Of a DNA stretch of 64,000 bases, positions 8,310 through 18,961 are shown one piece after another. The notes beneath the pieces were generated by a model that was not told where the DNA came from, made no database searches, and saw only the letters and a list, made by a program, of their open reading frames with translations. The number at the start of each line of letters is the position of its first letter. Position 1 is the stretch's first letter. The position numbers and the translations under genes are program-made. The DNA comes from JALOAT01 sp041687015 (GTDB lineage: Bacteria; Pseudomonadota; Gammaproteobacteria; Thiohalomonadales; Thiohalomonadaceae): assembly GCA_041687015.1 (NCBI GenBank), contig JAWLCT010000007.1, positions 31,262-95,261 of the forward strand, given 5' to 3'.

Positions 8310-8360
8310 GGGGTGGCCCGTTCAGTTAAGATGGTCACTTCATCGACCGTAGGATAAACG

Positions 8361-9515
8361 ATGGCCGTGTACCGCCGCCTCACGTTTCTCTTCCAATCCA
8401 TCACCATCGGACTCGCAATCGCCTTTCTGCTGCTGTTGTGGAAACCGGAGATATTTGAGCTGGGCACGCCCACGGTACAGGTCCTGGAGGCCCCTGCGGG
8501 CGAGCGTACGCGCACGGGTGGGCTGTCCTTCGCCGATGCGGTCGGTATCGCCGCCCCGGCGGTGGTCAACGTCAACACCCGCAAGATGGTGCAAGAGCGC
8601 GCCAATCCGCTGTTCGACGATCCGGTATTCCGGCACTTCTTCGGTGACAGCCTGGGCGCAGTACCGCGCCGGCGCCTCGAGACCAGCCTGGGCTCGGGCG
8701 TGATCATCAGCCCCCAGGGTTACATCCTCACCAACAATCACGTGATCGATGGCGCAGAGGAGATCCAGGTTTCTTTGCGCGACGGCCGCACGGCGGCAGC
8801 CACCGTGGTCGGTACCGACCCAGAGGCGGACCTGGCGGTGCTCAAGGTGTCCTTGTCCAGCCTCCCCACGGTAGTGCTCGGCCGCTCCGAAGACCTGCGC
8901 GAAGGCGACGTGGTCCTGGCCATCGGCAATCCCTTCGGTGTGGGCCAGACGGTCACCCAGGGCATTGTCAGTGCCACCGGACGCACCCAGCTGGGTATTA
9001 GCACCTTCGAGAACTTCATCCAGACCGATGCGGCCATCAACCCGGGCAACTCCGGCGGCGCGCTCATCAACGCCGCCGGTGAACTGGTGGGCATCAACAC
9101 GGCCATTTTCTCGCGCACGGGTGGCTCTCAGGGCATTGGTTTCGCCATCCCGGTGGCCATCGCACGGGGTGTCATGGAACAAATCATCGAAACCGGGCAC
9201 GTGAGCCGCGGCTGGCTCGGCATCGAAATCCAGGACCTCAGCCCCGAATTGGCGGAATCCTTCGGCATGAAGGGGGAAAAAGGCGTGGTGGTCGCAGGGG
9301 TGCTGAAGTCCGGCCCGGCGGACAAAGCCGGCATGCAGCCCGGCGATGTCATTCGCACCATTGCGGGCCGACCGGTCAACAACGTGACCGCCGCCCTCGA
9401 CCTCATCGCCCAGAGCCGCCCCGGCAGCCGCGTGAGTATCGAGGTGGTGCGCGACGGGCGCGCGGTAACTATCGAGGCGGAGGCGGGCGAACGCCCACTG
9501 CAACCCCCGGCCTGA
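8361..9515 (+). CDS. algW: Periplasmic serine endoprotease, DegS/AlgW type
   Basis: The 384-residue S1C-family protease is anchored by an N-terminal membrane helix (about residues 9-27). The catalytic triad is H127 (TNNHVID), D157 (EADLAVL) and S231 (GNSGG). One PDZ domain follows from about residue 270. A single PDZ and an uncleaved anchor fit DegS/AlgW, the site-1 protease that cleaves the RseA/MucA anti-sigma factor under envelope stress, rather than the two-PDZ DegP. The position between the NIF3 gene and the hisD-hisG-murA group resembles algW in Pseudomonas. AGGATAAACG provides the ribosome-binding site. Confidence 0.9.
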   Translation: MAVYRRLTFLFQSITIGLAIAFLLLLWKPEIFELGTPTVQVLEAPAGERTRTGGLSFADAVGIAAPAVVNVNTRKMVQERANPLFDDPVFRHFFGDSLGAVPRRRLETSLGSGVIISPQGYILTNNHVIDGAEEIQVSLRDGRTAAATVVGTDPEADLAVLKVSLSSLPTVVLGRSEDLREGDVVLAIGNPFGVGQTVTQGIVSATGRTQLGISTFENFIQTDAAINPGNSGGALINAAGELVGINTAIFSRTGGSQGIGFAIPVAIARGVMEQIIETGHVSRGWLGIEIQDLSPELAESFGMKGEKGVVVAGVLKSGPADKAGMQPGDVIRTIAGRPVNNVTAALDLIAQSRPGSRVSIEVVRDGRAVTIEAEAGERPLQPPA

Positions 9516-9553
9516 CGCGGCGCGGCCCCGTGGGGCGCCGGACTATAGTTCGG
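9516..9553 (+). terminator. GC-rich dyad after algW (possible terminator)
   Basis: The sequence just after the algW stop can fold GGCG (9519-9522) with CGCC (9536-9539) and CCCC (9526-9529) with GGGG (9532-9535), with a three-base bulge. The near-palindrome around 9539-9554 follows. There is no T-run, so intrinsic termination is uncertain. Confidence 0.3.
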
Positions 9554-9576
9554 AAAAGCCTTCGGGAGCCGCCGCC

Positions 9577-9930
9577 ATGCGAACGACACTCCTGGCCTCT
9601 GCCTGCGCGCTGTTCCTGCTTTGGACCGGCACCGGCTCGGCACAACCGCCCCCCGGACTCCAGCAGGCCATGACCCAGGCCCGCGGCATCACCCAGGATC
9701 TTGGCGAGATGCTGTTGAGCGAGCACCTCACGGACCCCACCCGGGTGCGCGACATGGCCGAAGTGACCAACCTGCTCACTTTCGCCCTGCGCGACATGGC
9801 CGTGATGGCAGAATTCGGCACCCTCTCCGATGCCCAGCGCGCGCAGCTCACCACCACCCTCGACACGGCCCGCCTGATGCTCGATCAGATGCAGCAGAGC
9901 ATCCTCGAGGAACGACTCCAGCGCCCGTAA
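9577..9930 (+). CDS. Small exported helical protein of unknown function
   Basis: The 117-residue product has a signal peptide (about residues 1-22, ending GTGSAQ). The rest is predicted mostly helical, with amphipathic runs such as AMTQARGITQDLGEML and ALRDMAVMAEFGTLSDAQRAQL. I do not recognise a family. It stands alone between algW and a repeat cluster and is likely periplasmic. No cysteines occur in the mature region, so it is not a lipoprotein. Confidence 0.65.
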   Translation: MRTTLLASACALFLLWTGTGSAQPPPGLQQAMTQARGITQDLGEMLLSEHLTDPTRVRDMAEVTNLLTFALRDMAVMAEFGTLSDAQRAQLTTTLDTARLMLDQMQQSILEERLQRP

Positions 9931-9939
9931 CAAACCAAT

Positions 9940-10005
9940 GGGGTCAGAGTACTCTGACCACCTTTTTCAATTGACTCTGACCCCACGGATTCTGACCCCA
10001 CGGAT
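9940..10005. repeat. TCTGACCCC motif cluster: 18-bp perfect palindrome and 15-bp tandem repeat
   Basis: GGTCAGAGT/ACTCTGACC at 9942-9959 is a perfect 18-bp palindrome. It is followed by TTGACTCTGACCCC (9971-9984) and by two tandem copies of TCTGACCCCACGGAT (9976-9990 and 9991-10005). TTGACTCTGACCCC-type motifs are commonly found next to REP-associated tyrosine transposase (RAYT/IS200-like) genes in proteobacteria; no transposase is present here. The cluster fills the convergent gap between the exported-protein gene and the EF-hand gene. Confidence 0.65.
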
Positions 10006-10006
10006 T

Positions 10007-10618
10007 CTACGGGGCCGGGACGGGTTGTTCGTTGGCTTCGAAGACGCTGAATTCGCTGCGACTCAGCACGCCGTCTCCGTCCTGATCGTACAGTCTGAAC
10101 CGGTCGCGGAGTGCGACCATGGGCTCCACCTCGGCGGGGGTCAACTGGCCGTCATCGTCAGCGTCCAGGGTGGCGAAGTCGGCCACCGCGGCGGTGGCGC
10201 GCCGAACCCGGTAATAGCGCTCCACCCGCGCTATCCAGCGCGTATCACCGTCCTGCCACACATCCGCCGTGATAGTGGGTGCCTCGACCAGAGTATCGCG
10301 GTTGAGTGCGACCACCAGATGGTCCCTGGCCAGTGCGGGCCGTGCAACATCCCAAGGGACGGCAGTAAGCCGGTCCCCCATGTGTAGAAACCCGCCGTAG
10401 GCAAGCACCAGGTAACGCACCCGCCCCGCGCCATCGAGTACGATCTCGCGCACCTGCCCCAAGCGCTCCCCCTCGGGATTCTGAACTTCCTTGCCGATGA
10501 TCTCGGTAGCACGAAACGGTCCTGCGGTATCCGGCTCGCCGCGTTCCTGCGCTCCGGCGGAACAGGCGAGCACCGCGAGCAGCGCGAGCAGCGTGAACAG
10601 CATTGCAGGGGCACGCAT
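10007..10618 (-). CDS. Exported PRC-barrel protein with C-terminal EF-hand pair
   Basis: The 203-residue protein has a signal peptide (residues 1-23, ending SAGAQE). A PRC-barrel domain follows (about 38-110: IIGKEVQNPEGERLGQVREI, then VRYLVLAYGGFLHMGDRL). Two EF-hand loops lie at the C-terminus, DADDDGQLTPAE and DQDGDGVLSRSE, each with acidic residues at the calcium-coordinating positions. The combination suggests a periplasmic calcium-responsive protein, but no partner is evident. ATG 10618 is preceded by GGGAGG. A much longer reading from 11611 would run antisense through the lipid-kinase gene and is rejected. Confidence 0.8.
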   Translation of the reverse strand: MRAPAMLFTLLALLAVLACSAGAQERGEPDTAGPFRATEIIGKEVQNPEGERLGQVREIVLDGAGRVRYLVLAYGGFLHMGDRLTAVPWDVARPALARDHLVVALNRDTLVEAPTITADVWQDGDTRWIARVERYYRVRRATAAVADFATLDADDDGQLTPAEVEPMVALRDRFRLYDQDGDGVLSRSEFSVFEANEQPVPAP

Positions 10619-10786
10619 GGCCACCTCCCTGTCAGGCCTCGTTGCAATGGTCGCCGGTATTTGGTGACGCTGCCTTCGCGAAAGCGCTTGAGTTGGCTCA
10701 CGAAAATTCCTATCCCCCGGCAGCTCCCGTGGTCGCTCTACACTCATGATGAGCATCCACTGCGCGGTTTCTGCAGAGGTGATCCG

Positions 10787-11692
10787 ATGCCCCGCGCCCT
10801 GCTGGTCGCGAATACGCGCGCCCGCGCCGGTATTGCAGGTGTGGACGCGGCGGTGCGTTTGTTGCTGGAGCGGGGTTTTTCTGTGGACGCTTCGGTCACG
10901 GCCGACGCGCAGCGCGTGCCGCAGATGATCGATGAAGGCTGTGCCGGTGCGGACGTGATAGTCGTCGGGGGCGGTGACGGTACCCTCAATGTGGCGGCAT
11001 CGGCCCTGCTGGGCTGCGGCAGGCCGCTGGGTATCCTGCCCCTGGGGACCGCCAACGACCTCGCCCGTACGCTGCTCATCCCGCCCGATCCGGCCGGCGC
11101 CATGGAGGTTGTGGTGGGAGGGCGCATTCATCCCATCGATCTGGGACGCGTGAATGGCGTCTACTTCTTCAACGTGGCGAGCATCGGGCTGAGTGTCCGA
11201 GTGACGCGGCGCGTCACGCCCGAGCTCAAGCAGCGCTTTGGCTTCCTGGCTTATGCGCGCGCCGCAGCCGCCGAGATCACGCGGCTGCGCCCGTTCCGGG
11301 CGCGCATCGACAGCGAAAATGAACATCTGGAAGTACAAGCCATTCAAATCGCCGTGGGCAACGGGCGCTATCACGGCGGCGGAACGCCCGTGGCGGCGGA
11401 GGCGGAGGTGGACGACCGACAGTTGTTTCTCTACAGCATCCCGCCGCAACCCATGCGACAGTTGCTGCGGCTGGTGCCGACCCTCCGCCGCGGCAAACAT
11501 GCCGAGACGCCACACGTCCTCCTGTTGCACGGCAAGCGGGTCACTTTGCACACCCCCCATCCCATGCCGGTGGATACGGACGGCGAGCTCACCACCTCCA
11601 CCCCAGCCCATTTCGAGGTTCTGCCCGGTGTGCTGCCGGTGTTCGTGCCGGAAGCCTATCTGGCGGCGAGGGCGCGTCGTGCTGCGCAGTGA
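10787..11692 (+). CDS. Diacylglycerol kinase-family (YegS/DgkB-like) lipid kinase
   Basis: The 301-residue protein has the DAGK catalytic domain: the nucleotide-binding motif GGGDGT at residues 61-66, GILPLGTANDLA at 82-93, and the later NGRYHGGG loop. Family members phosphorylate diacylglycerol, phosphatidylglycerol or sphingoid lipids; the substrate cannot be told here. ATG 10787 follows AGAGGTG. The gene is transcribed divergently from the PRC/EF-hand gene and is followed, with near overlap, by a small hypothetical gene. Confidence 0.85.
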   Translation: MPRALLVANTRARAGIAGVDAAVRLLLERGFSVDASVTADAQRVPQMIDEGCAGADVIVVGGGDGTLNVAASALLGCGRPLGILPLGTANDLARTLLIPPDPAGAMEVVVGGRIHPIDLGRVNGVYFFNVASIGLSVRVTRRVTPELKQRFGFLAYARAAAAEITRLRPFRARIDSENEHLEVQAIQIAVGNGRYHGGGTPVAAEAEVDDRQLFLYSIPPQPMRQLLRLVPTLRRGKHAETPHVLLLHGKRVTLHTPHPMPVDTDGELTTSTPAHFEVLPGVLPVFVPEAYLAARARRAAQ

Positions 11693-11702
11693 AGCCCAGG
11701 CG

Positions 11703-12068
11703 ATGTTGAATGAACTGCGCGCCGCGCTGCTCGCTTCGGCCCATCACCGGCGCACCCTCGCCCGACACCTGCCCCGTTACGCGCCCGGCCTGATTACCCA
11801 GGCGGGCCAGCGGGAGCATTGGGGAAATGCGCTTGCTGCCTTCATCCGCGCCTCGGGCGACCTGCCCGACACACCGGACCCGGAACGGGAAATCGCCGGC
11901 GAACTGGCGCTACGCATGCGCCAGCTGCTGGAGGGCGAGCAGGCAGCAATGTCCGCGTTGGCTCAGGAAGACGACCATCTGCTGATGCTGTCAAAACGCA
12001 CGCGCGCGCAGACGCTGCCGGAAGAGGCACAGGCGCTGCTGGATGAAATGGAACAGGCGCTCAGTTGA
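11703..12068 (+). CDS. Hypothetical helical protein
   Basis: The 121-residue protein is rich in Ala, Leu, Glu and Arg and looks all-helical (LNELRAALLASAHHRRTLAR near the start, LPEEAQALLDEMEQAL at the end). It has no signal peptide, membrane segment or recognised motif. ATG 11703 is ten bases after the lipid-kinase stop. A GTG at 11679, in frame and overlapping that stop, is an equally possible start and would add eight residues. Coupling to the kinase gene is likely; the function is unknown. Confidence 0.6.
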   Translation: MLNELRAALLASAHHRRTLARHLPRYAPGLITQAGQREHWGNALAAFIRASGDLPDTPDPEREIAGELALRMRQLLEGEQAAMSALAQEDDHLLMLSKRTRAQTLPEEAQALLDEMEQALS

Positions 12069-12080
12069 GCGCCTGTCGGG

Positions 12081-13379
<1,299 letters not shown>

Positions 13380-13407
13380 CGGTGCTCCTGAATCGAAAAA
13401 AAGCATT

Positions 13408-13479
13408 AACCACGGGGAACACGGGGGACACGGGGAAATCCGGTTTCTTACCCCGTGTTCCCCGTGTCCCCCGTGGTTA
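13408..13479. repeat. CACGGGG-type inverted-repeat element (hisD/hisG gap)
   Basis: This is the simplest copy in the window. The left arm (13408-13435) is three CACGGGG units at 9-nt spacing starting TTAACCAC. The right arm (13451-13479) is the reverse form ending GTGGTTA, with about 15 bases between. AAAAAAAGCA precedes the left arm. It fills almost the whole gap between hisG and hisD. Confidence 0.9.
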
Positions 13480-13486
13480 TTCTTCT

Positions 13487-14130
13487 TCAGTCCTTCATGC
13501 CACGGCGCTGTTCGACCGCATCGGCGACGGCGTCGATGAAGGCCTTCACGCGTGCGTGCTTGATCTTCAGCGAGGCGCGGTTGACCACCAGGCGCGAGCT
13601 GATGTCGGCGATGTGTTCCAGGGGCTCCAGACCGTTGGCGCGCAGGGTGTTGCCGGTGTCCACCAGATCGACGATGCGATCGGCCAGGCCCACCAGCGGC
13701 GCCAGTTCCATGGAACCGTAGAGCTTGATCACCTCCACCTGCTTGCCCTGCTCGGCGTAGTAACGGCGTGCGATGTTCACGAACTTGGTGGCGATGCGCA
13801 GGCGTCCGCGCGGCTCCGGACCGGGGCGGCCGGCGACCATGAGGCGACAGCGGGCAATGTCCAGATCAAGAGGCTCGTACAGGCCTTCGCCGCCGTGCTC
13901 CATGAGCACGTCCTTGCCGGCGACGCCCACGTCGGCGGCGCCATAGGCGACATAGGTGGGCACGTCGGTGGCGCGGATGATCACCAGTTTCACGTCGTCC
14001 TGATTGGTGTCCAGGATCAGCTTGCGGCTGGTTTCAGGATCATCCTTCGGGACGATGCCGGCATGTGCAAGCAGCGGCAGCGTCTCCTTGAAGATGCGGC
14101 CCTTGGACAGGGCAATGGTCAGGGTATCCG

Positions 14131-14134
<4 letters not shown>
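13487..14134 (-). CDS. hisG: ATP phosphoribosyltransferase, short form
   Basis: The 215-residue enzyme commits PRPP and ATP to histidine synthesis. It is the short form lacking the C-terminal regulatory (ACT-like) domain; such enzymes need the HisZ subunit for activity and histidine feedback in known systems. Visible motifs are LSKGRIFKETLPLL, VIIRATDVPTYVAYGAADVG and the PRPP loop LVDTGNTLRANGL. ATG 14134 overlaps the murA stop by four bases. No hisZ is in the window. Confidence 0.95.
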
Positions 14135-15429
<1,295 letters not shown>

Positions 15430-15483
15430 ATAACGATGGGCACCCCAAATCCGCGCCGCAGCATGCGGGCACGAGAAGGAAAA

Positions 15484-15738
15484 TCAGGAAATCTTCAGCT
15501 TTTGCGCCTTTTCCCACTCGTCGGGGGTGTAGGCCTTGATGGTGAGGGCATGGATTGCGCCGCTGGTAATGCGATCGCCCAGGGTGCCGTAAACCGCCTG
15601 CTGACGCTTCACCGGGCTGAGGCCGGCGAACACCTCACCAACCACCACGGCCTCGAAATGGCTCCCGTCCCCGGTGACTTGGACGGTGACCCCATTGAGC
15701 CCCTGCTGGATGAGATTCTGTACTTCGATCGGCTCCAT
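15484..15738 (-). CDS. ibaG: BolA-family protein IbaG (YrbA)
   Basis: The 84-residue BolA-like protein has the invariant surface cysteine region replaced by GDGSHFEAVVVGEVFAGLSPVKRQQAVYG, typical of IbaG/YrbA, which pairs with monothiol glutaredoxin in Fe-S handling and acid resistance. ATG 15738 gives the standard MEPIEVQNLIQQGL start. The gene lies 54 bases upstream of murA and downstream of mlaB. A plausible promoter and dyad lie in the 167-base gap before it, so ibaG-murA-hisG may form its own unit. Confidence 0.92.
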   Translation of the reverse strand: MEPIEVQNLIQQGLNGVTVQVTGDGSHFEAVVVGEVFAGLSPVKRQQAVYGTLGDRITSGAIHALTIKAYTPDEWEKAQKLKIS

Positions 15739-15751
15739 CGCGCGTCCCCGA

Positions 15752-15797
15752 GTGCCTGAAGAGCCGCAAATCATACCCTCAGGCACCGGATTTGTAA
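15752..15797 (-). promoter_or_regulatory. Candidate promoter with flanking dyad before ibaG
   Basis: On the minus strand TTACAA (15797-15792) and TATGAT (15775-15770) are 16 bases apart. The -10 is bracketed by a perfect 8-bp inverted repeat, GTGCCTGA (15752-15759) and TCAGGCAC (15779-15786). The dyad could be an operator or a leftover terminator of the mla operon. Confidence 0.35.
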
Positions 15798-15905
15798 CCC
15801 ACGCCTCACCAGGACTGTGTGCCGATACCGGGGAATCAGCGAGAACCTCGGGGGCCACGCAGAGGCAACGCCCCGCATTTCCCCCATGGCTCCATGGTCA
15901 ATGCG

Positions 15906-16220
15906 TCAACCCGCCGCCGTCTCCACGGGGAGGATGCCCTCGAGATCGCTGACACGGGCGATGGCGCGCAGCTGGTCGGGGATGTGGCGAAAGACGATGG
16001 TCTTGCTCTGTCCTTTGGCCCGGCGCAGCCATTCCACCAGCAGGGCCAGCCCGGCACTGTCGACGCGCGACACCCCGGAAAGGTCGATCTCCAGCTCCGC
16101 TTCGGCGCTGGCGAAGGCCGGAAGGCTGGATTCCAGCAGGGCGCTGACACTGGCAAATCCCATCTCGCCGCCGACACGGTAACGGCCCGCGGCCACCGGC
16201 TCGAACTGTGCCTCAGCCAC
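15906..16220 (-). CDS. mlaB: MlaB, STAS-domain subunit of the Mla lipid transporter
   Basis: The 104-residue STAS-domain protein binds the MlaF ATPase and is needed for assembly and activity of the inner-membrane MlaFEDB complex. The domain core is visible as LEIDLSGVSRVDSAGLALLVEW at about residues 43-64, including the conserved DSAG loop. It is the last gene of mlaFEDCB and overlaps mlaC by eight bases. Confidence 0.92.
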   Translation of the reverse strand: MAEAQFEPVAAGRYRVGGEMGFASVSALLESSLPAFASAEAELEIDLSGVSRVDSAGLALLVEWLRRAKGQSKTIVFRHIPDQLRAIARVSDLEGILPVETAAG

Positions 16221-16839
16221 CCTGCCCCCCTTTACGGTTCATGGATTCGAGCTTGGCGATGAGGTCATCGATACTGCCGGCGCGGATCTGACTCGCGAAC
16301 GAGGAGCGGTAATTGCTCACCAGACTCACGCCGTCGACGCTGATGTCGTACACCTTCCAGCCGTCCGCGCGGTGGTACATGTTGTAGTAGATGGGAATGG
16401 GATAGGCGCTGCCCTTTTGCACGATCTGGGTGCGCACCACCACACGCTCGGCGCTCTCGTCCGCCAACAAGGGCAGGTATTCGATGCTCTGATCGGTGTA
16501 CTCGAGCAGGGCCTTGGCGTAGGTACGCACCAGCAGGTCACGGAACTCACGGGTGAAACGCTCGCGCTGGGCGGCGTCGGCGGTCCGCCAATGGCGCCCG
16601 AGCACCCACTGGGACATGCGGCTGAAATCGAAATGCGGCAGTACGATGTCTTCCACCAGGGGATAGATGAGATCAGGGTTGGCCTGCAGCCGTTCGCGAT
16701 CTTTCTGCAGGCGTTCGAGCACCTGGTCGGCCGTCTGCTGCACCAACTGCTGCGCCTCCTGCGGGTCCTGCGCCCGGGCGGGACTCGCCGCCAGCACAAG
16801 GGTCAGCAGCAATCCCACACATGCCTGACGCACGCTCAT
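16213..16839 (-). CDS. mlaC: MlaC, periplasmic phospholipid shuttle
   Basis: The 208-residue periplasmic protein (Tol/Ttg2D family) carries phospholipid between the outer-membrane MlaA complex and the inner-membrane MlaFEDB complex. A signal peptide covers residues 1-23 (cut after SPARA). The helical N-terminal part includes VEDIVLPHFDFSRMSQWVLG and the C-terminal part contains WKVYDISVDGVSLVSNYRSS, both family hallmarks. It overlaps mlaD by four bases and mlaB by eight. Confidence 0.94.
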   Translation of the reverse strand: MSVRQACVGLLLTLVLAASPARAQDPQEAQQLVQQTADQVLERLQKDRERLQANPDLIYPLVEDIVLPHFDFSRMSQWVLGRHWRTADAAQRERFTREFRDLLVRTYAKALLEYTDQSIEYLPLLADESAERVVVRTQIVQKGSAYPIPIYYNMYHRADGWKVYDISVDGVSLVSNYRSSFASQIRAGSIDDLIAKLESMNRKGGQGG

Positions 16840-17306
16840 GGATTGTCCCCCGCGGCTTTGCTGAACAGGAACTGCCCGATGAGTTGCTCGAGCACCAACG
16901 AAGACTGGGTGAGCTCGATTTCGTCACCGTTCCTGAGCACTTCATCGGATCCACCCGGTTCCATGCCGATGTATTTCTCGCCGAGCAGTCCGGCGGTGAG
17001 AATAGCGGCGCTGGTATCCCTGGGCAGGTTGTCGAACCGCGTATTGATGCGCATGGTCACGATGGCCTGGTAAGTGCGGGGATCGAAACCAATTTTAGTC
17101 ACCCGCCCGATGTTCACCCCGGCCATGGTCACCGGTGAACGTTCCTTGAGACCGGCGATGTTTTCGAAGCGTGCAGTGAGCAGATAACCGCCGTCATCGA
17201 GCACCCCGCTCAGGTTGCTCACCCGCATGGTGAGCATGAACAGGGCGGCGAGACCGGCAGCCACGAACACACCGACCCAGATCTCCAGGATGCGCGGGTT
17301 GGCCAT
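16836..17306 (-). CDS. mlaD: MlaD, MCE-domain lipid-binding protein
   Basis: The 156-residue protein has an N-terminal membrane helix (about residues 8-27, VGVFVAAGLAALFMLTMRV) and one MCE domain (YLLTARFENIAGLKERSPVT, VNIGRVTKIGFDP). Hexamers of MlaD form the periplasmic lipid channel on top of MlaE. The end (DEIELTQSSLVLEQLIGQFL) is the hydrophobic C-terminal helix of the pore. It starts three bases after mlaE and overlaps mlaC. Confidence 0.94.
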   Translation of the reverse strand: MANPRILEIWVGVFVAAGLAALFMLTMRVSNLSGVLDDGGYLLTARFENIAGLKERSPVTMAGVNIGRVTKIGFDPRTYQAIVTMRINTRFDNLPRDTSAAILTAGLLGEKYIGMEPGGSDEVLRNGDEIELTQSSLVLEQLIGQFLFSKAAGDNP

Positions 17307-17309
17307 GAG

Positions 17310-18089
17310 TCATTCTCCAAACATCAGTGCAGTCAAAATGAAATCCAGGCCGAGGACGGCAAGCGAGGTGTGGACTACGGTGCGCGTGGTGGCACGGCTT
17401 ACGCCTTCGGACGTGGGCACCGCATCGAAACCTTCGAACACGGCAATCCACGTAGCGACCACGCCGAACACCACACTCTTGATGATGCCGTTCAGCACAT
17501 CTTCGTGAAACTCCACACTGGCCTGCATCTGCGACCAGTAGGCGCCTTCGTCCACGCCGAGCAGGCCCACGCCCACCATATAGCCGCCGAGTATGCCCAC
17601 GGCGCTGAAGATGGCCGCCAGCAGAGGCATGCTGATGACGCCAGCCAAAAAGCGCGGCGCGAGCACGCGCTTGATGGGATCCACCGCCATCATTTCCATA
17701 CCGGAGAGCTGTTCGGTGGCCTTCATGAGGCCCACCTCGGCGGTGAGTGCCGAGCCGGCGCGGCCCGCGAACAGCAACGCGGTCACCACCGGTCCGAGCT
17801 CACGGATGAGGGTGAGGGACACCACCGTGCCCAGCGATTCCTCGGCACCGAAGTCCACCAGGATGTTGTAGCCCTGCAGACCAAGCACCATGCCGACGAA
17901 CAGACCCGACACCAGGATGATGAGTAACGACAGCACCCCCACCGAATAGACCTGCTGAATGACCAGTCCGAAGCGCGGCAGCAGCGCCGGCTGACGCCAC
18001 AGCAGTGCCAGCAGCAACAGGTGACCACGCCCGAGGCGCTCGAAGAAAGCCAGTGCACGGCGCCCCAGCTCGCCCAGCAGGTTGATCAT
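17310..18089 (-). CDS. mlaE: MlaE, ABC permease of the Mla lipid transporter
   Basis: The 259-residue membrane protein of the MlaE/PermE family has the conserved LIRELGPVVTALLFAGRAGS segment and about five hydrophobic spans. ATG 18089 gives the normal MINLLGELGRRAL N-terminus and overlaps the mlaF stop by four bases; a longer reading would extend into mlaF. It pairs with MlaF to drive phospholipid movement across the inner membrane. Confidence 0.94.
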   Translation of the reverse strand: MINLLGELGRRALAFFERLGRGHLLLLALLWRQPALLPRFGLVIQQVYSVGVLSLLIILVSGLFVGMVLGLQGYNILVDFGAEESLGTVVSLTLIRELGPVVTALLFAGRAGSALTAEVGLMKATEQLSGMEMMAVDPIKRVLAPRFLAGVISMPLLAAIFSAVGILGGYMVGVGLLGVDEGAYWSQMQASVEFHEDVLNGIIKSVVFGVVATWIAVFEGFDAVPTSEGVSRATTRTVVHTSLAVLGLDFILTALMFGE

Positions 18090-18910
18090 GCGGCATCTCC
18101 TCCGGCGAGCAGGTCGTCGAGATAATCGGGCGCCGGATAATGGAACGGCACGGGACCGTCGGGCGCACCCTGCATGAACTGCTGCGCCCAATCCGAATGC
18201 GAGTGCTTCAGCGCCTCCGGGGTGCCGTGGGCCACCACGCGGCTTTCCGACAGCAAGTAGATGTAATCGGAAATGGCTGCGGTTTCCGCCACGTCGTGGG
18301 ACACCACAATGCTGGTGAGACCGAGGCTGTCGTTGAGGTGGCGGATGAGTTTCAGGATCACGCCCATGGAAATGGGGTCCTGCCCGGTGAAAGGCTCGTC
18401 GTACATGATCATCATGGGGTCGAGGGCAATGGCACGTGCGAGCGCCACGCGGCGGGCCATGCCGCCCGACAACTCACTGGGCATCAGATGGCGCGCGCCG
18501 CGCAGGCCCACGGCCTCCAGCTTCATGAGCACCAGATCGCGGATCATGCTCTCGGGAAGATCGGTGTGTTCGCGCAGTGGAAAGGCGACGTTCTCGAACA
18601 CGCTGAGATCGGTCAGCAGCGCACCGCTCTGAAACAGCATGCCCATGCGCTTGCGCAGCGCGTACAGCGGACCGGTCTTGAGCCGCGGCACCTCCTGCCC
18701 GTCCACGCGGATACTGCCCGAGAGGGGCTTGAGCTGGCCGCCGAGCAGGCGCAGCAAGGTGGTCTTGCCGGTACCGCTGGGGCCCATGATGGCGGTGATT
18801 TTGCCGCGGCGGATATCGAGATCGACACCGTCGAAGATCATGCGCGCCCCGCGCTGGAAGCGCAGGCCGCGGATCTCCGCCAGCATCCCGTTGTTGTTAG
18901 GATTTTCCAT
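18086..18910 (-). CDS. mlaF: MlaF, ABC ATPase of the Mla lipid transporter
   Basis: The 274-residue ABC ATPase has Walker A GPSGTGKT at residues 43-50, signature LSGGMARRVALARA, Walker B MMIMYDEP and the switch histidine in IVVSHDVAE. It is the first gene of mlaFEDCB. The C-terminal tail is longer and more acidic/proline-rich than usual (VPFHYPAPDYLDDLLAGGDAA), in the region that docks MlaB and the neighbouring MlaF in known structures. Confidence 0.95.
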   Translation of the reverse strand: MENPNNNGMLAEIRGLRFQRGARMIFDGVDLDIRRGKITAIMGPSGTGKTTLLRLLGGQLKPLSGSIRVDGQEVPRLKTGPLYALRKRMGMLFQSGALLTDLSVFENVAFPLREHTDLPESMIRDLVLMKLEAVGLRGARHLMPSELSGGMARRVALARAIALDPMMIMYDEPFTGQDPISMGVILKLIRHLNDSLGLTSIVVSHDVAETAAISDYIYLLSESRVVAHGTPEALKHSHSDWAQQFMQGAPDGPVPFHYPAPDYLDDLLAGGDAA

Positions 18911-18961
18911 GGTGACTTCTTGTGCAGACGGCGCACAGTGTCGGGAAGTTGTTTCCCGGCG

